Of a stretch of 64,000 nt of DNA, positions 17,572-26,196 are shown one piece after another. The stretch is from Antiquaquibacter oligotrophicus. Lineage in GTDB: Bacteria > Actinomycetota > Actinomycetes > Actinomycetales > Microbacteriaceae. The notes beneath the pieces were generated by a model. The model made no database searches. It was not told where the DNA came from and was given only the letters and a program-made list of their open reading frames with translations. Where the stretch lies: NCBI RefSeq assembly GCF_020535405.1, contig NZ_CP085036.1:2666001-2730000 (forward strand), written 5' to 3'. The stretch's first letter is position 1. Each line of letters opens with the position of its first letter. The translations under genes and the position numbers were made by a program.

Positions 17572-18829
17572 GTCCGCAGTTCTCACTTCGCTCACCGACA
17601 AGCTCTCCGCATCGCGCGAGGCTGCCCGAGTTCTCGCCACCGCGACGACGGCGCAGAAGAACGACGCGCTTCGTGCGATCGCCGCCGCGATCGGACAGAA
17701 CGAGTCACGTATCCTTCCCGCCAACGAGCTTGACCTCGCGAACGGACGCGAGAACGGTCTGAGCTCTGGCCTTCAGGATCGGCTCCGTCTCGACCCCGGT
17801 CGACTCGCTGCCCTCAGCAGTGCGGTGCTCGAGATCGTCGCCCTTCCCGATCCGATCGGGGACGTTGTGCGCGGATCGCGTCTCGAGAACGGGTTGCAGC
17901 TGACGCAGGTGCGTGTTCCTTTCGGTGTCGTCGGTGCCATCTACGAGGCTCGCCCGAACGTCACCATCGACATCGCGGCACTCGCGCTCAAAAGCGGAAA
18001 CGCGGTCGTGCTCCGAGGCGGATCGGCAGCCGAGAATACGAACCGAGTGCTCGTTGAGGTCATCCAGTCGGCACTCGTCGAGGTTGGACTGCCGCTCGAG
18101 GCCGTGCAGACCATCGACGAGTTCGGTCGCGAAGGTGCAACGCAACTCATGCAGGCCCGCGGGTACGTCGACGTGCTCATCCCTCGCGGAAGCGCACAAC
18201 TCATCGACACCGTCGTTCGTGAGTCCAAAGTTCCTGTGATCGAGACCGGTGCGGGAGTTGTCCACGTGTTCCTGGATGACTCGGCCGACCTGACGACGGC
18301 CGTGGAGATCGTTCACAACGCCAAGGTGCAGCGGCCGAGCGTATGCAACGCGCTCGAGACCTTGCTCGTGAGCGCGGGATCGGCGGAGCGACTGCTCCCT
18401 CCCGTCATTGAGCGACTTCGCGACGCTGGCGTGACCATCCACGGTGATGCCCGCACCGCCGCCATCGTGGGTGACGTCGTGCCTGCGACAGACGAGGACT
18501 GGTCAACGGAGTACATGTCCCTCGACCTCGCCGTCAAGGTGGTCGACGACCTCGACGACGCTCTCGCGCACATCAACGAGTACTCGACCCACCACACCGA
18601 GTCGATCATCACCAACGATGTCGCCCGCGCTGAGCGTTTTCTCGCCGAGGTCGACTCGGCGGTCGTCATGGTCAACGCCTCGACGCGCTTCACCGATGGT
18701 GGGGAGTTCGGATTCGGTGCCGAGGTCGGTATCTCCACGCAGAAGCTTCACGCTCGCGGGCCCATGGGTCTCCCGGAATTGACGAGCACCAAGTGGATCG
18801 TGCGCGGCAGTGGTCAGGTGCGCGGCTAG
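17564..18829 (+). CDS. proA: Gamma-glutamyl phosphate reductase (glutamate-5-semialdehyde dehydrogenase)
   Basis: Second step of proline synthesis: NADPH reduction of glutamyl phosphate. 421 residues, full length. The aldehyde-dehydrogenase-like catalytic Cys is C261 in QRPSVCNALETLL. Other conserved blocks are GVVGAIYEARPNVTIDIAAL and STRFTDGGEFGFGAEVGIST. The start ATG overlaps the proB end (ATGACTGA), indicating translational coupling. The -10 element of the next gene overlaps its stop codon. Confidence 0.97.
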   Translation: MTESAVLTSLTDKLSASREAARVLATATTAQKNDALRAIAAAIGQNESRILPANELDLANGRENGLSSGLQDRLRLDPGRLAALSSAVLEIVALPDPIGDVVRGSRLENGLQLTQVRVPFGVVGAIYEARPNVTIDIAALALKSGNAVVLRGGSAAENTNRVLVEVIQSALVEVGLPLEAVQTIDEFGREGATQLMQARGYVDVLIPRGSAQLIDTVVRESKVPVIETGAGVVHVFLDDSADLTTAVEIVHNAKVQRPSVCNALETLLVSAGSAERLLPPVIERLRDAGVTIHGDARTAAIVGDVVPATDEDWSTEYMSLDLAVKVVDDLDDALAHINEYSTHHTESIITNDVARAERFLAEVDSAVVMVNASTRFTDGGEFGFGAEVGISTQKLHARGPMGLPELTSTKWIVRGSGQVRG

Positions 18830-18839
18830 AATGACAGCC

Positions 18840-19040
18840 ATGAACTTTCTGGTCACCGTGCTCACCGAGACCGAGGCGCACGAGCTCGCCCCGCTCATCA
18901 TGCCGCCGCTCGCGTTCGCGGGTATCGCGGTCGCCGTTTTTGCGCTCCTCGGCTTCGTGACCTTCAGCTACCGTGACGTGGCCAACCGTCATGCCGGGCG
19001 CACGTCGCGCACCGACGACGCGCACGACGCGGGTCACTAG
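18840..19040 (+). CDS. Small membrane protein upstream of nadD
   Basis: A 66-residue protein with a short N-terminal amphipathic stretch (FLVTVLTETEAHELAPLIMP), a single transmembrane helix (about residues 24-43) and a polar, charged tail. No family function is known. TAGAAT at 18827-18832 lies 7 nt before ATG 18840, and there is no Shine-Dalgarno, so I chose this ATG and predict a leaderless transcript; ATG 18831 is an alternative. It is followed 15 nt later by nadD, so this promoter may drive nadD as well. Confidence 0.7.
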   Translation: MNFLVTVLTETEAHELAPLIMPPLAFAGIAVAVFALLGFVTFSYRDVANRHAGRTSRTDDAHDAGH

Positions 19041-19055
19041 GCGCCAACCCGGCAC

Positions 19056-19658
19056 ATGCCAGCACACGCGCAACGACGCGCACGCATTGGCGTGATGGGT
19101 GGAACCTTCGACCCGATCCACAATGGCCACCTCGTCGCCGCAAGCGAGGTGCAACAGCAGTTCGACCTCGACGAGGTCATCTTCGTTCCCACCGGTCGAC
19201 CGTGGATGAAACCCGAGGTCACGGCGAGCGAGCACCGCTACCTCATGACGGTCATCGCGACTGCAGCGAACCCACGGTTCACTGTCAGCCGTGTAGATAT
19301 CGAACGCGGTGGCCCCACCTACACGGTCGACACGCTGCGTGACATCCGTCGCGAACGACCCGATGCAGATCTGTTCTTCATTACGGGAGCGGATGCGGTG
19401 GCTCAGATCCTCGACTGGAAGGACGTCGACGAGGTCTGGTCGCTCGCCCATTTCATAGCAGTTTCCCGGCCAGGGCACGCCCTGACCATTAGCGGATTAC
19501 CAGAGCAAGGCGTAAGCTCGTTGGAAGTGCCGGCGTTGGCGATATCCTCAACGGATTGTCGAAGCAGGGTCAGTCGGGGCTTCCCGGTCTGGTATTTGGT
19601 ACCTGATGGTGTCGTCCAATACATCGCCAAGCACCACTTGTATCGGAGCATCGAATGA
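19056..19658 (+). CDS. nadD: Nicotinate-nucleotide adenylyltransferase
   Basis: Adenylates nicotinate mononucleotide in NAD synthesis. 200 residues. The nucleotidyltransferase signature [11 protein letters not shown] spans residues 15-25. Further NadD blocks are [24 protein letters not shown] and the C-terminal ISSTDCRSR, where the usual form is ISSTxIR. It overlaps the next gene by four bases (ATGA). The nadD-(Pro-rich protein)-rsfS arrangement is typical of Microbacteriaceae. Confidence 0.95.
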   Translation: MPAHAQRRARIGVMGGTFDPIHNGHLVAASEVQQQFDLDEVIFVPTGRPWMKPEVTASEHRYLMTVIATAANPRFTVSRVDIERGGPTYTVDTLRDIRRERPDADLFFITGADAVAQILDWKDVDEVWSLAHFIAVSRPGHALTISGLPEQGVSSLEVPALAISSTDCRSRVSRGFPVWYLVPDGVVQYIAKHHLYRSIE

Positions 19659-21244
19659 CCTCATCGCAGGATCCTCAGTTTCCCTCGAGGCGCGCAGCGC
19701 GCCTGAACGAGCGCGCCAACACCACCGAGGCGGAGGCGCCCGTCGTCGAGAACCCACAGTGGAATGCTCAGGACGGCGGCCAGTTCGTCTCGCCCGGCGC
19801 CACTCCACCGACGGCTGCCGCTCCGGAGGCCTCAACTCCGCCCGCAGTGCCCACGAGCCTGAACCCCGGCCGCCGCGCCGCCCCGTCTGCACCCGACGCC
19901 GAGCCTCTCCGTCGGCCACGTGCTACCGCCGCTCCCGATGACTTCCCGGCCACACAGGTAATGCAGAAGGTCGATCAGCCTCAGTATCGCTACGGCGACC
20001 ACCGGCCTGAGACCACCTCGGCGACACCCACCCCGCCTGCACCTGCTGCGCCGCAGTGGACCGAACCCTACGACGTCAGCGTGTCCGCCGCCCCTGCCGC
20101 ACCTCAGGCCACTGAGCCTCCTGCCGCCGCTGCGCCACCTGCCGCACCCGAGGCACCGCAGTCCGCAGTTGTTCCGGAGCGCACCATGACTCGTCGGGAG
20201 CTGCGGGCGCTGCAGCAGCAGGAGACCGAGCCCCCGGCACTGCAGGAGCCTCCGACGGCCGCACTTCCGCTGTTCTCGGCTCCGCCGCGGACCCCGGAAG
20301 AGCTCGCTGCCGCAACCACGGCGTTCCCCGGTCAGCCGGAGCCTGCGGTCGACGCTGAACCTGCACGAGAGCAGCAACCGTCGGCAGCGCCCGCCGTGCC
20401 GCCGACACCTGCTCCGGATGCATCGCTTCCCACGGCATGGCCGTTTGCGGCATCCACCGCTCAGCCCGCAGCACCGGTCGAACCTGCGCAGCCGGTGGAA
20501 CCCGCTCCGTCGGCGTCTGAGACCAGTGCTCCGAGCGCGACTCCTGCCCAGGAAGTCTTCCCCACACAGGCCCCCGAGCCGCTGGCCAACACCGGTTTGA
20601 CGAACGCGCTCGCTGAGTTCGACCTCCTGACCTCGGGAGAGCCCGTCGCCGAAACCCCGGTCGAGTCCGCTGACGATCTGTCGATCTTCGACATCCCGCT
20701 CACACCGGCGACCCCCGGTCAGTTCACGCCGGAGCCTCCCGCCCAGCAGGCCTCGCCGGAGACTCCGCCAGCGTGGACACCCCCGAAGGGCCATTGGTCG
20801 ACGCAGCTCGACGAGGAGGATGGCGAAGTCCACGAGACCACCATCAACCGCACCGTCGGATCGGGTTCCGTCGCCACGAGTGCTCTCGTGTTGCCGGCCA
20901 TCCCCGAGAGCACGATCAGTGGGCCGCTTCCCGGCTCGGGAGAGATCATCCTCACCGGGTCGATCACCCTGCCTCAAACCCTCGGTTCGTCCAGCGCGTC
21001 GAGCAAGCTCGAGCACTCGGGGATCGATCAGCTCTTCGAAACACACGACGCCGAGGTGGTCTCCACCGAGTCGGCACCCGTGAGTGCTGTCAATGCCATT
21101 AGTACCCGTTCGGGTTCCGGCTTGGGCAACGCCCCCAAGCAGCAGAGCACGCGCGCGCTTACCGCGCTCATCATCGCCGCCGCGGTCATGGGTGTTGTGG
21201 TGGTCGGCCTGCTCGTGACCGCCCTCGCCCTCAACGTCTTCTAA
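19655..21244 (+). CDS. Pro/Ala-rich tail-anchored membrane protein, unknown
   Basis: A 529-residue protein, of which residues 1-490 are mostly disordered and dominated by Pro, Ala, Glu and Thr. A single hydrophobic helix at about 503-526 is followed by almost no residues, so it is C-terminally tail-anchored with the long chain in the cytoplasm. Two short basic motifs of the same kind recur, SRRAARLNE near residue 10 and [12 protein letters not shown] near residue 176. A Ser/Thr/Gly-rich segment precedes the anchor. It is co-transcribed between nadD and rsfS. Function is unknown; a spacer or scaffold for a membrane partner is possible. Confidence 0.7.
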   Translation: MTSSQDPQFPSRRAARLNERANTTEAEAPVVENPQWNAQDGGQFVSPGATPPTAAAPEASTPPAVPTSLNPGRRAAPSAPDAEPLRRPRATAAPDDFPATQVMQKVDQPQYRYGDHRPETTSATPTPPAPAAPQWTEPYDVSVSAAPAAPQATEPPAAAAPPAAPEAPQSAVVPERTMTRRELRALQQQETEPPALQEPPTAALPLFSAPPRTPEELAAATTAFPGQPEPAVDAEPAREQQPSAAPAVPPTPAPDASLPTAWPFAASTAQPAAPVEPAQPVEPAPSASETSAPSATPAQEVFPTQAPEPLANTGLTNALAEFDLLTSGEPVAETPVESADDLSIFDIPLTPATPGQFTPEPPAQQASPETPPAWTPPKGHWSTQLDEEDGEVHETTINRTVGSGSVATSALVLPAIPESTISGPLPGSGEIILTGSITLPQTLGSSSASSKLEHSGIDQLFETHDAEVVSTESAPVSAVNAISTRSGSGLGNAPKQQSTRALTALIIAAAVMGVVVVGLLVTALALNVF

Positions 21245-21268
21245 CCAGCACCAGACCCAAAGGACCAT

Positions 21269-21646
21269 GTGACTGCATCCGAAAACGCCCACCGATTGCT
21301 CACCGTCGCTGCTGTGGCAGCGGACGCGAAACAGGGCGAGGATCTCGTAGCACTCGACGTTTCAGGGCCTCTGCCGCTTACCGACGTTTTTTTGCTCGTC
21401 TCAGGTAAGAACGAACGCAACGTCCAGGCCATCGCGAGCGAGGTGGAAGAGAAACTCATTGCCGTCGGTGCCAAGCCGCTGCGTCGGGAGGGCCGTGCCG
21501 AGGGCCGCTGGATTCTCCTCGACTTCGGCGACCTGGTGGTGCACGTCTTCCACGAGGAAGACCGCATGTACTACTCGCTCGAGCGTCTGTGGAAGGACTG
21601 CCCCGCGATTCCCCTCAACCTGCCGGTGGCCCCGGCCGTCGACTGA
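21269..21646 (+). CDS. rsfS: Ribosomal silencing factor RsfS
   Basis: Binds L14 and blocks subunit joining under nutrient limitation. 125 residues. Contains the DUF143/RsfS core: DVSGPLPLTDVFLLVSGKNERNVQAI, then WILLDFGDLVVHVFHEEDRMYYSLERLW. The GTG start follows AAAGGACC. It lies 24 nt after the Pro-rich gene. Confidence 0.95.
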   Translation: MTASENAHRLLTVAAVAADAKQGEDLVALDVSGPLPLTDVFLLVSGKNERNVQAIASEVEEKLIAVGAKPLRREGRAEGRWILLDFGDLVVHVFHEEDRMYYSLERLWKDCPAIPLNLPVAPAVD

Positions 21647-21693
21647 CCGGTGTTGCCGCGCTGACGTGGGTCCGCGCGTAGTACGGTTCGGTT

Positions 21694-22428
21694 GTGGCAT
21701 CCGGTGATCTTCGGCCCCGACCGGGCAAAGCTGTTCAGCAGTTCTCGTTCGTCGATGCACTCGTCGCGGGTCTTTACGAGGGTGCGTTCGCGGCGTCGGA
21801 TGTTGCTGAGGCTGGCACCCTCGGTGTCGGCTGTGGCGACGCGCTCGATGGTGAACTCGTGCTCATGGACGGGCGAATGGTGTTGTGCCGAGCCGACGGG
21901 GTGGTGCACTCGGTTGGCGACGACGAACGCTTGCCCTTTGCGGAGGTTGTCGCCTTCGAGCCGACGTTCAGCGTCGACGTCTCCGACGTGGGGGAGCGTG
22001 CCTTCGAGCGCCTCGTCGAAAGGCTCGTGCCGAGCAACAATCTGTTTTATGCACTCCGAGTGGATGCGGCGTTCTCGACGATGACCGTGCGCGAGGCGGT
22101 TCGCCAGGAGGCACCGTTCCGCGGCCTTGCCGAAGCGGTCAAGGACCAGCGCGAGACCACGGCCCGCGACACCGTGGGCACGATGGTCGGGTTCAAGGGC
22201 CCGGACGTGTTCCAGGGTTTGAGTGTCGCCGACTTTCACCTCCACTATCTCGACAGCGCCGGCCGGTTCGGCGGCCACGTGCTCGACTTCGAGCTCGTCT
22301 CGGGCACGGTCGAGATGGAGGCATACTCGACGTTCACGCTGCACCTGCCCGAGGTTGAGTCCTACCTGGCTGCCGAACTCGACGACATGTCCGCCGACGC
22401 GGAAATCCGCTCGGCGGAGGGCTCCTGA
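21694..22428 (+). CDS. budA: Alpha-acetolactate decarboxylase
   Basis: Converts 2-acetolactate to acetoin and CO2. 244 residues. Family features in order: FVDALVAGLYEGAF (substrate lid), GTLGVGCGDALDGELVLMDG, FYALRVDAAF, then the metal site FHLHYLDSAGRFGGHVLDFE, where H182, H184 and H195 match the three zinc histidines. E200 follows. Expression is probably leaderless: TACGGT (21682-21687) lies 6 nt before GTG 21694. No acetolactate synthase or butanediol dehydrogenase is adjacent, so the enzyme probably draws on acetolactate from branched-chain amino acid synthesis. The alternative symbol is alsD. Confidence 0.9.
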   Translation: MASGDLRPRPGKAVQQFSFVDALVAGLYEGAFAASDVAEAGTLGVGCGDALDGELVLMDGRMVLCRADGVVHSVGDDERLPFAEVVAFEPTFSVDVSDVGERAFERLVERLVPSNNLFYALRVDAAFSTMTVREAVRQEAPFRGLAEAVKDQRETTARDTVGTMVGFKGPDVFQGLSVADFHLHYLDSAGRFGGHVLDFELVSGTVEMEAYSTFTLHLPEVESYLAAELDDMSADAEIRSAEGS

Positions 22429-22449
22429 GGGATCTGGCACACTTCTCCA

Positions 22450-22893
22450 ATGCCCGAAGCGCAAAACCCGTACGCGAACCCCGTCAGCACCGCAGTTCCG
22501 CTGAGTCCGGCCGAAGAGAAGCAGTGGGCGGTCCTCACGCACGTGCTGGGGATCTTTTTCGGCGTGATCTCGGCGGCGGCTTTTTACTTCATCTATCGCG
22601 ACCGTGGTCCGTTCGTGAAACATCACACCGCGACGGAGTGGAACTTTCAGCTCACGCTGGCCGTAATTCACGGCGTGAGTTTTCTCCTGGCGTTCCCGTT
22701 GATTATCGGGGCGACTCTTCCCGGGACCAGCTCTGACACGTTTTTCGTGGCTTGGGCCATCTACATGGTTGTGTACCTCCTGAATTTTGTGCTCCGTATC
22801 GTCGCTCTCGTCCTCGGCATTCGGGCTGCAGTTGCCGCGAATCGCGGCAGTTTCTACACGTACCCGTCGTTCCGCTTCGTGAAGGTGGCGTAG
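22450..22893 (+). CDS. DUF4870 membrane protein
   Basis: A 147-residue protein with three or four hydrophobic helices (about 29-49, 67-90, 97-128). It contains the DUF4870 pattern: EEKQWAVLTHVLGIFFGVISAA, then a charged turn (YRDRGPFVKHHTATEWNFQL), then paired helices. The family function is unknown. CACACT lies 6 nt before ATG, a weak leaderless -10; there is no good Shine-Dalgarno. Confidence 0.85.
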   Translation: MPEAQNPYANPVSTAVPLSPAEEKQWAVLTHVLGIFFGVISAAAFYFIYRDRGPFVKHHTATEWNFQLTLAVIHGVSFLLAFPLIIGATLPGTSSDTFFVAWAIYMVVYLLNFVLRIVALVLGIRAAVAANRGSFYTYPSFRFVKVA

Positions 22894-22934
22894 CGACGAT
22901 CCGTCGGCGGTCAAGGGGATGCTCTGGCATCCGG

Positions 22935-22940
22935 TATAGT
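22935..22940 (+). promoter_or_regulatory. -10 box for tRNA-Ala
   Basis: TATAGT, 19 nt upstream of the tRNA 5' end. The -35 region is not obvious. Confidence 0.5.
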
Positions 22941-22958
22941 GAATGAGCACGTTTTCAC

Positions 22959-23031
22959 GGGCCCGTGGCGCAGTTGGTAGCGCACCTGCATGGCATGCAG
23001 GGGGTCAGGGGTTCGAATCCCCTCGGGTCCA
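22959..23031 (+). tRNA. tRNA-Ala (anticodon GGC)
   Basis: A complete cloverleaf of 73 nt. The acceptor is GGGCCCG (22959-22965) pairing with CGGGTCC (23024-23030) with one G-U, and a discriminator A at 23031. The D arm is GCGC/GCGC. The anticodon stem is CCTGC/GCAGG with loop ATGGCAT, so the anticodon is GGC at 22992-22994. The T arm is AGGGG/CCCCT with loop TTCGAAT. CCA is not encoded. Confidence 0.96.
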
Positions 23032-23061
23032 CAATGTGATGAGTCGCGACATGTGTCACTC

Positions 23062-23088
23062 AAGAGCTCGGCCGTCGGCCGGGCTCTT
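23062..23088 (+). terminator. Terminator after tRNA-Ala
   Basis: A 12-bp stem AAGAGCTCGGCC (23062-23073) with its partner at 23077-23088 (one G-T pair) and a GTC loop, followed by a T-rich TGTTGTTGGTT. The remaining 23096-23221 contains nothing I can support as a gene. Confidence 0.8.
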
Positions 23089-23221
23089 GTTGTTGGTTCC
23101 GCCGGTAGCTGCGGTCTGCGTTGAGCTCGGTGTGCCGCATGGCGGAGAAATCTCGGACTAACCGGCGAGTCGCGCGGCGAGGCTTGCGGACGGGCCGAAA
23201 TCTCCGCCGCGCGGCACCGAC

Positions 23222-23254
23222 GTGGGGCCCGGCCGCATTGCGACCGAGCCCCAC
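23222..23254 (-). terminator. Terminator-like hairpin after the amidase gene
   Basis: An imperfect 16-bp inverted repeat (14 paired positions) beginning GTGGGGC and ending GCCCCAC, 17 nt downstream of the minus-strand amidase stop. No T-run follows. Confidence 0.55.
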
Positions 23255-23271
23255 AGATGCAGCTGCGTGCG

Positions 23272-25854
23272 TTACGACCGCTGGCGTCTCCGCGCCGTGG
23301 CACCGACCGCGAGCAGCAGCCCGGCGCCGAGCAGGGCGAGGCTCACGATCGCGATCGGCTGCGACTCGGATCCCGTGTGCGCAAGAGCGGGCTGCTCCGC
23401 AGCGGGCGGGATGACCTCTCCGTCGTCACCGATGACGGTCAGCGGGGGAGCGAACTGCGAGGTGAGCTGGCCCTGCACTCGCTGCTCGAGCGCGTAGCCC
23501 GCACCGAGCACAGCAGCGTCATCCCACGCGCGACCGACGATCTGCAGTGCCATCGGGTAGCCGTGTCCGTTGGCGCCCATCGGCACGACGACAGTCGGCA
23601 CACCGTAGTTCGACGTCGGCACACCCGTTGCGCGATCCGAGGAGTGCTGGTTGCTGTTGCCGTCGTTGTTGTAGATGTCGGAGAGGAACCCGGCGTAGAC
23701 AACGAAGTCGACGTCCGCAGCATCCATCCACTGGGCGATGCGATCCTTCGACTGCTGGCGTGCGTCGATTCGAGCCTGGATCTGCTGATCGGTCGGCGGC
23801 GGAACGACAGCACCACCGGTGTTGTCGGTTCCCCGGTTGTACGGCAGGACACGTTCGTCGGCCTTCAGTGTGCTGCTGTTCGGGAAGGGGAAGCTCTGCT
23901 GCTGGGAGATGTACAGCGCCCAACCGTTGACGCTCGGAGCGCTTCCGGCCGAGGGCGGGTTGCCCATCTCCACGAGGGTTGCCCCGGCCGACTCCAACTC
24001 CGACAGGCTCGCGAGCATGGCGCTTCCGGTGTCGTCGTCAGCGAAACCCGACACAAACGAGCTCGGGATGAAACCGACACGCTTGCCTTCGAGCGCGTCC
24101 ACCTCGAGGAACTCGGTCCAGTCTTCCGGTCGGTGCGCGTCGGCCTGAGCGGTGAGAAGCTCGCCGGGGTCCGTGCCGGTGGTGGCGTTGAGGATGAACG
24201 CTAAGTCGGTCACAGTTCGGGCGATCGGGCCTGCGTAGTCCTGACCGTAGGTGAGGGGCATCACCCCGCGGGTGCTGGCCATGCCGTCGGTCCCACGGAA
24301 CATCGTCATGCTCGACCCCGTCGCCGGCGCGTACAGCGAGACGCCGGTCTGGGTGCCCATGGTGCCGGCGGCGAGGCTCGCCGCGAGGGCGACCGCCGAT
24401 CCACCACTCGACCCGAACGAGGTCTTCGAAGGTGCAAGTGCATTCCAGGTCTGGCCGTAGCCGCTCTCCGAGCGGCTTCCGGAGTTGGCCCACTCCGAGA
24501 GGTTCGTTTTGCCGAGGATGACGGCTCCCGCCTCGCGCAGCTTCGCGACCTGGTACGAGTCCTCCGCTGGGGTCCAGCCCTCCAGTGCCGCCGATCCACC
24601 GGTCGTGGGCATGTCGTAGGTGTCGTAGATGTCCTTGATACCCATGGGGATGCCGAGCAACTCGCCCGTTTCACCTGCGGCGCGCTTCGCGTCGGCGGCA
24701 CGCGCCTGGTCGAGGGCGTCCGGTGCAACCGTGATGAACGTGTTGAACCCGAACGGTCCACCGTCGTACGCGGCGATGCGGTCGAGGTAGGCCTGCGTGA
24801 TTTCCTCGGATGTCACGACGCCGAGCTCCATGTCGGCCTGCAGCTGTGCGATCGATTTGCCGACCACGTCGTACTTGATCGTTGTGGTCGTCGGCTGCGG
24901 GGCGGGAAGCGGCGGGAGTTCGACGGCGGGGGCATCCGCGCAGCCATCTTCTGGCAGGTCCCAGTTGGCGATGGTGCAGACTTCGGCGGCGCCCAGACCC
25001 GTGAGGTCCGGGGCGGACGCGATCGCCGCGAGATCGGCGCTAGCGTCTGCGACCGCTCCGGCACCGGTGCTGCCCGCGTGCACGTAGCGCAGCAACGACT
25101 GCGTTTCTCCCGGTGCGAGGGAGATCGAGTTGATGAAACCGTAGAAGTTCGCCTCGTGGCCGACCGTGACGAGGGGAGTCTCGAAGGGGTTGCGCTCCTG
25201 GTTTCCGGTGCGCACGATCGCGCCGTCGAAGGGGGCCGGGGTGCCGAGCACCGTGCCGATGGGCCGAGTGTTCGTCCCCGGTTGCGCTACGACAACCCAG
25301 GAGTCTTCTCCGCCGATAGCGGTATCGCCGTTCGTGGTGGCGGCCACGGTTCCCTGTTGCGCTCCTGATCCGTAGCCGAGCGCACCGCCGAAGGAGACCT
25401 CGACAGTGACGGGGGAGGTGGACGTGTTGGTGAAGGTGTCGAAGAAACGTGCCGCTTCGGATGCGGCACCGAGGTCGATTCGGCGGGTCACGGCGACCTC
25501 CCCCATGGGCACGGAGTTGGTGCTTGAGAACGTGCCGACGCCGTCGAAGGTCAGACCAAATCCGCGCATCATCTGGCCGTTCATGAGCGGTGGGCTTGTG
25601 CTGTCGACAACCTTGACGAAGATGTTGCCGTACCCGTCGACACGGCTGTCGTTGATGGCGCGGATGCTGCCGGTGTCGAGACCCGGCCTCGCGCTGTCGT
25701 GGATCTGCCACGCGGCGTTGGAGGTGGGGACGGTCGTCACGGCCGTGGCCGGTGTGGCGACAAACGAGGCGAGAAGAGCGAGTGACGTCGCTCCTGCCGC
25801 TAGGGCACCGATGTGCCGTCGTCTGAATCTGGAGCGGTGCGAGAGTTCGGTCAT
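23272..25854 (-). CDS. Secreted, sortase-anchored amidase (amidase signature family)
   Basis: An 860-residue surface enzyme that should hydrolyse amide bonds outside the cell. A basic N-terminus (RSRFRRRH) and hydrophobic stretch form a signal peptide ending near ATPATA. Residues about 40-310 are a beta-rich domain I cannot name. The amidase domain follows, with the Ser-cisSer-Lys triad elements: K407 in GIKD, the cis-Ser in FGSSGGSA, and the nucleophile expected in GTQTGVSLY. The C-terminus is a cell-wall sorting signal: LAHTG at 824-828, a hydrophobic helix, and RRRQRS. LAxTG is the class E sortase form. I chose ATG 25854 because GAGGAGA lies upstream and the signal peptide begins here. Substrate unknown. 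Confidence 0.88.
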   Translation of the reverse strand: MTELSHRSRFRRRHIGALAAGATSLALLASFVATPATAVTTVPTSNAAWQIHDSARPGLDTGSIRAINDSRVDGYGNIFVKVVDSTSPPLMNGQMMRGFGLTFDGVGTFSSTNSVPMGEVAVTRRIDLGAASEAARFFDTFTNTSTSPVTVEVSFGGALGYGSGAQQGTVAATTNGDTAIGGEDSWVVVAQPGTNTRPIGTVLGTPAPFDGAIVRTGNQERNPFETPLVTVGHEANFYGFINSISLAPGETQSLLRYVHAGSTGAGAVADASADLAAIASAPDLTGLGAAEVCTIANWDLPEDGCADAPAVELPPLPAPQPTTTTIKYDVVGKSIAQLQADMELGVVTSEEITQAYLDRIAAYDGGPFGFNTFITVAPDALDQARAADAKRAAGETGELLGIPMGIKDIYDTYDMPTTGGSAALEGWTPAEDSYQVAKLREAGAVILGKTNLSEWANSGSRSESGYGQTWNALAPSKTSFGSSGGSAVALAASLAAGTMGTQTGVSLYAPATGSSMTMFRGTDGMASTRGVMPLTYGQDYAGPIARTVTDLAFILNATTGTDPGELLTAQADAHRPEDWTEFLEVDALEGKRVGFIPSSFVSGFADDDTGSAMLASLSELESAGATLVEMGNPPSAGSAPSVNGWALYISQQQSFPFPNSSTLKADERVLPYNRGTDNTGGAVVPPPTDQQIQARIDARQQSKDRIAQWMDAADVDFVVYAGFLSDIYNNDGNSNQHSSDRATGVPTSNYGVPTVVVPMGANGHGYPMALQIVGRAWDDAAVLGAGYALEQRVQGQLTSQFAPPLTVIGDDGEVIPPAAEQPALAHTGSESQPIAIVSLALLGAGLLLAVGATARRRQRS

Positions 25855-26196
25855 GTAACGCTTCTCCTCGAATGGCACTGGCGACTTGCGTTCGGGTCCT
25901 CGGTCGTTCGCGCGACGGATGATTTCAGATCGAAAGTACCGACGCGGTGTTTCCCCCCATTGCTCCGAGGTTTCGCTCAGGTAACACCGACGAGGGTTTT
26001 GTTGCCTTTGAGGATTATTCGGCGCGCGACGCAGTCGAGGATGGCGCGGCACTTGCGTCGACGCGTGAACAAATCCCCGCTTGCGACTTGTTTCTGCGCA
26101 TGTGAGCGGTAACAATTGGCTGTGTGCCTCCCCTTCAGGGGTAGAACTTTCCGCGTTCGCCAGGCACGTTCCCCATACAAAGGAGTACGGAGAAGA
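25855..26196. other. Divergent intergenic region between amidase and GH43 genes
   Basis: 342 bp without a gene. On the minus strand a possible -10 AATAAT (26014-26019) would give the amidase a leader of about 150 nt. On the plus strand it holds the GH43 promoter and operator described separately. No other feature is evident. Confidence 0.5.
26088..26117 (+). promoter_or_regulatory. GH43 promoter with LacI-type operator
   Basis: TTGTTT (26088-26093) and AACAAT (26111-26116) are spaced 17 nt. TGTGAGCGGTAACA at 26101-26114 fits the LacI-family consensus TGNNANCGNTNNCA at all eight fixed positions and overlaps the -10 box. It also resembles the E. coli lac operator minus one base. A related site is in the binding-protein promoter. 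Repression by the LacI regulator at 36279 is inferred. Confidence 0.6.

Noticed and set aside
26101..26117. lac-operator-like sequence as vector contamination
   Set aside because: It is one base short of lacO, lies in an ordinary promoter and has a related site at 29931; flanking genes match the host composition.
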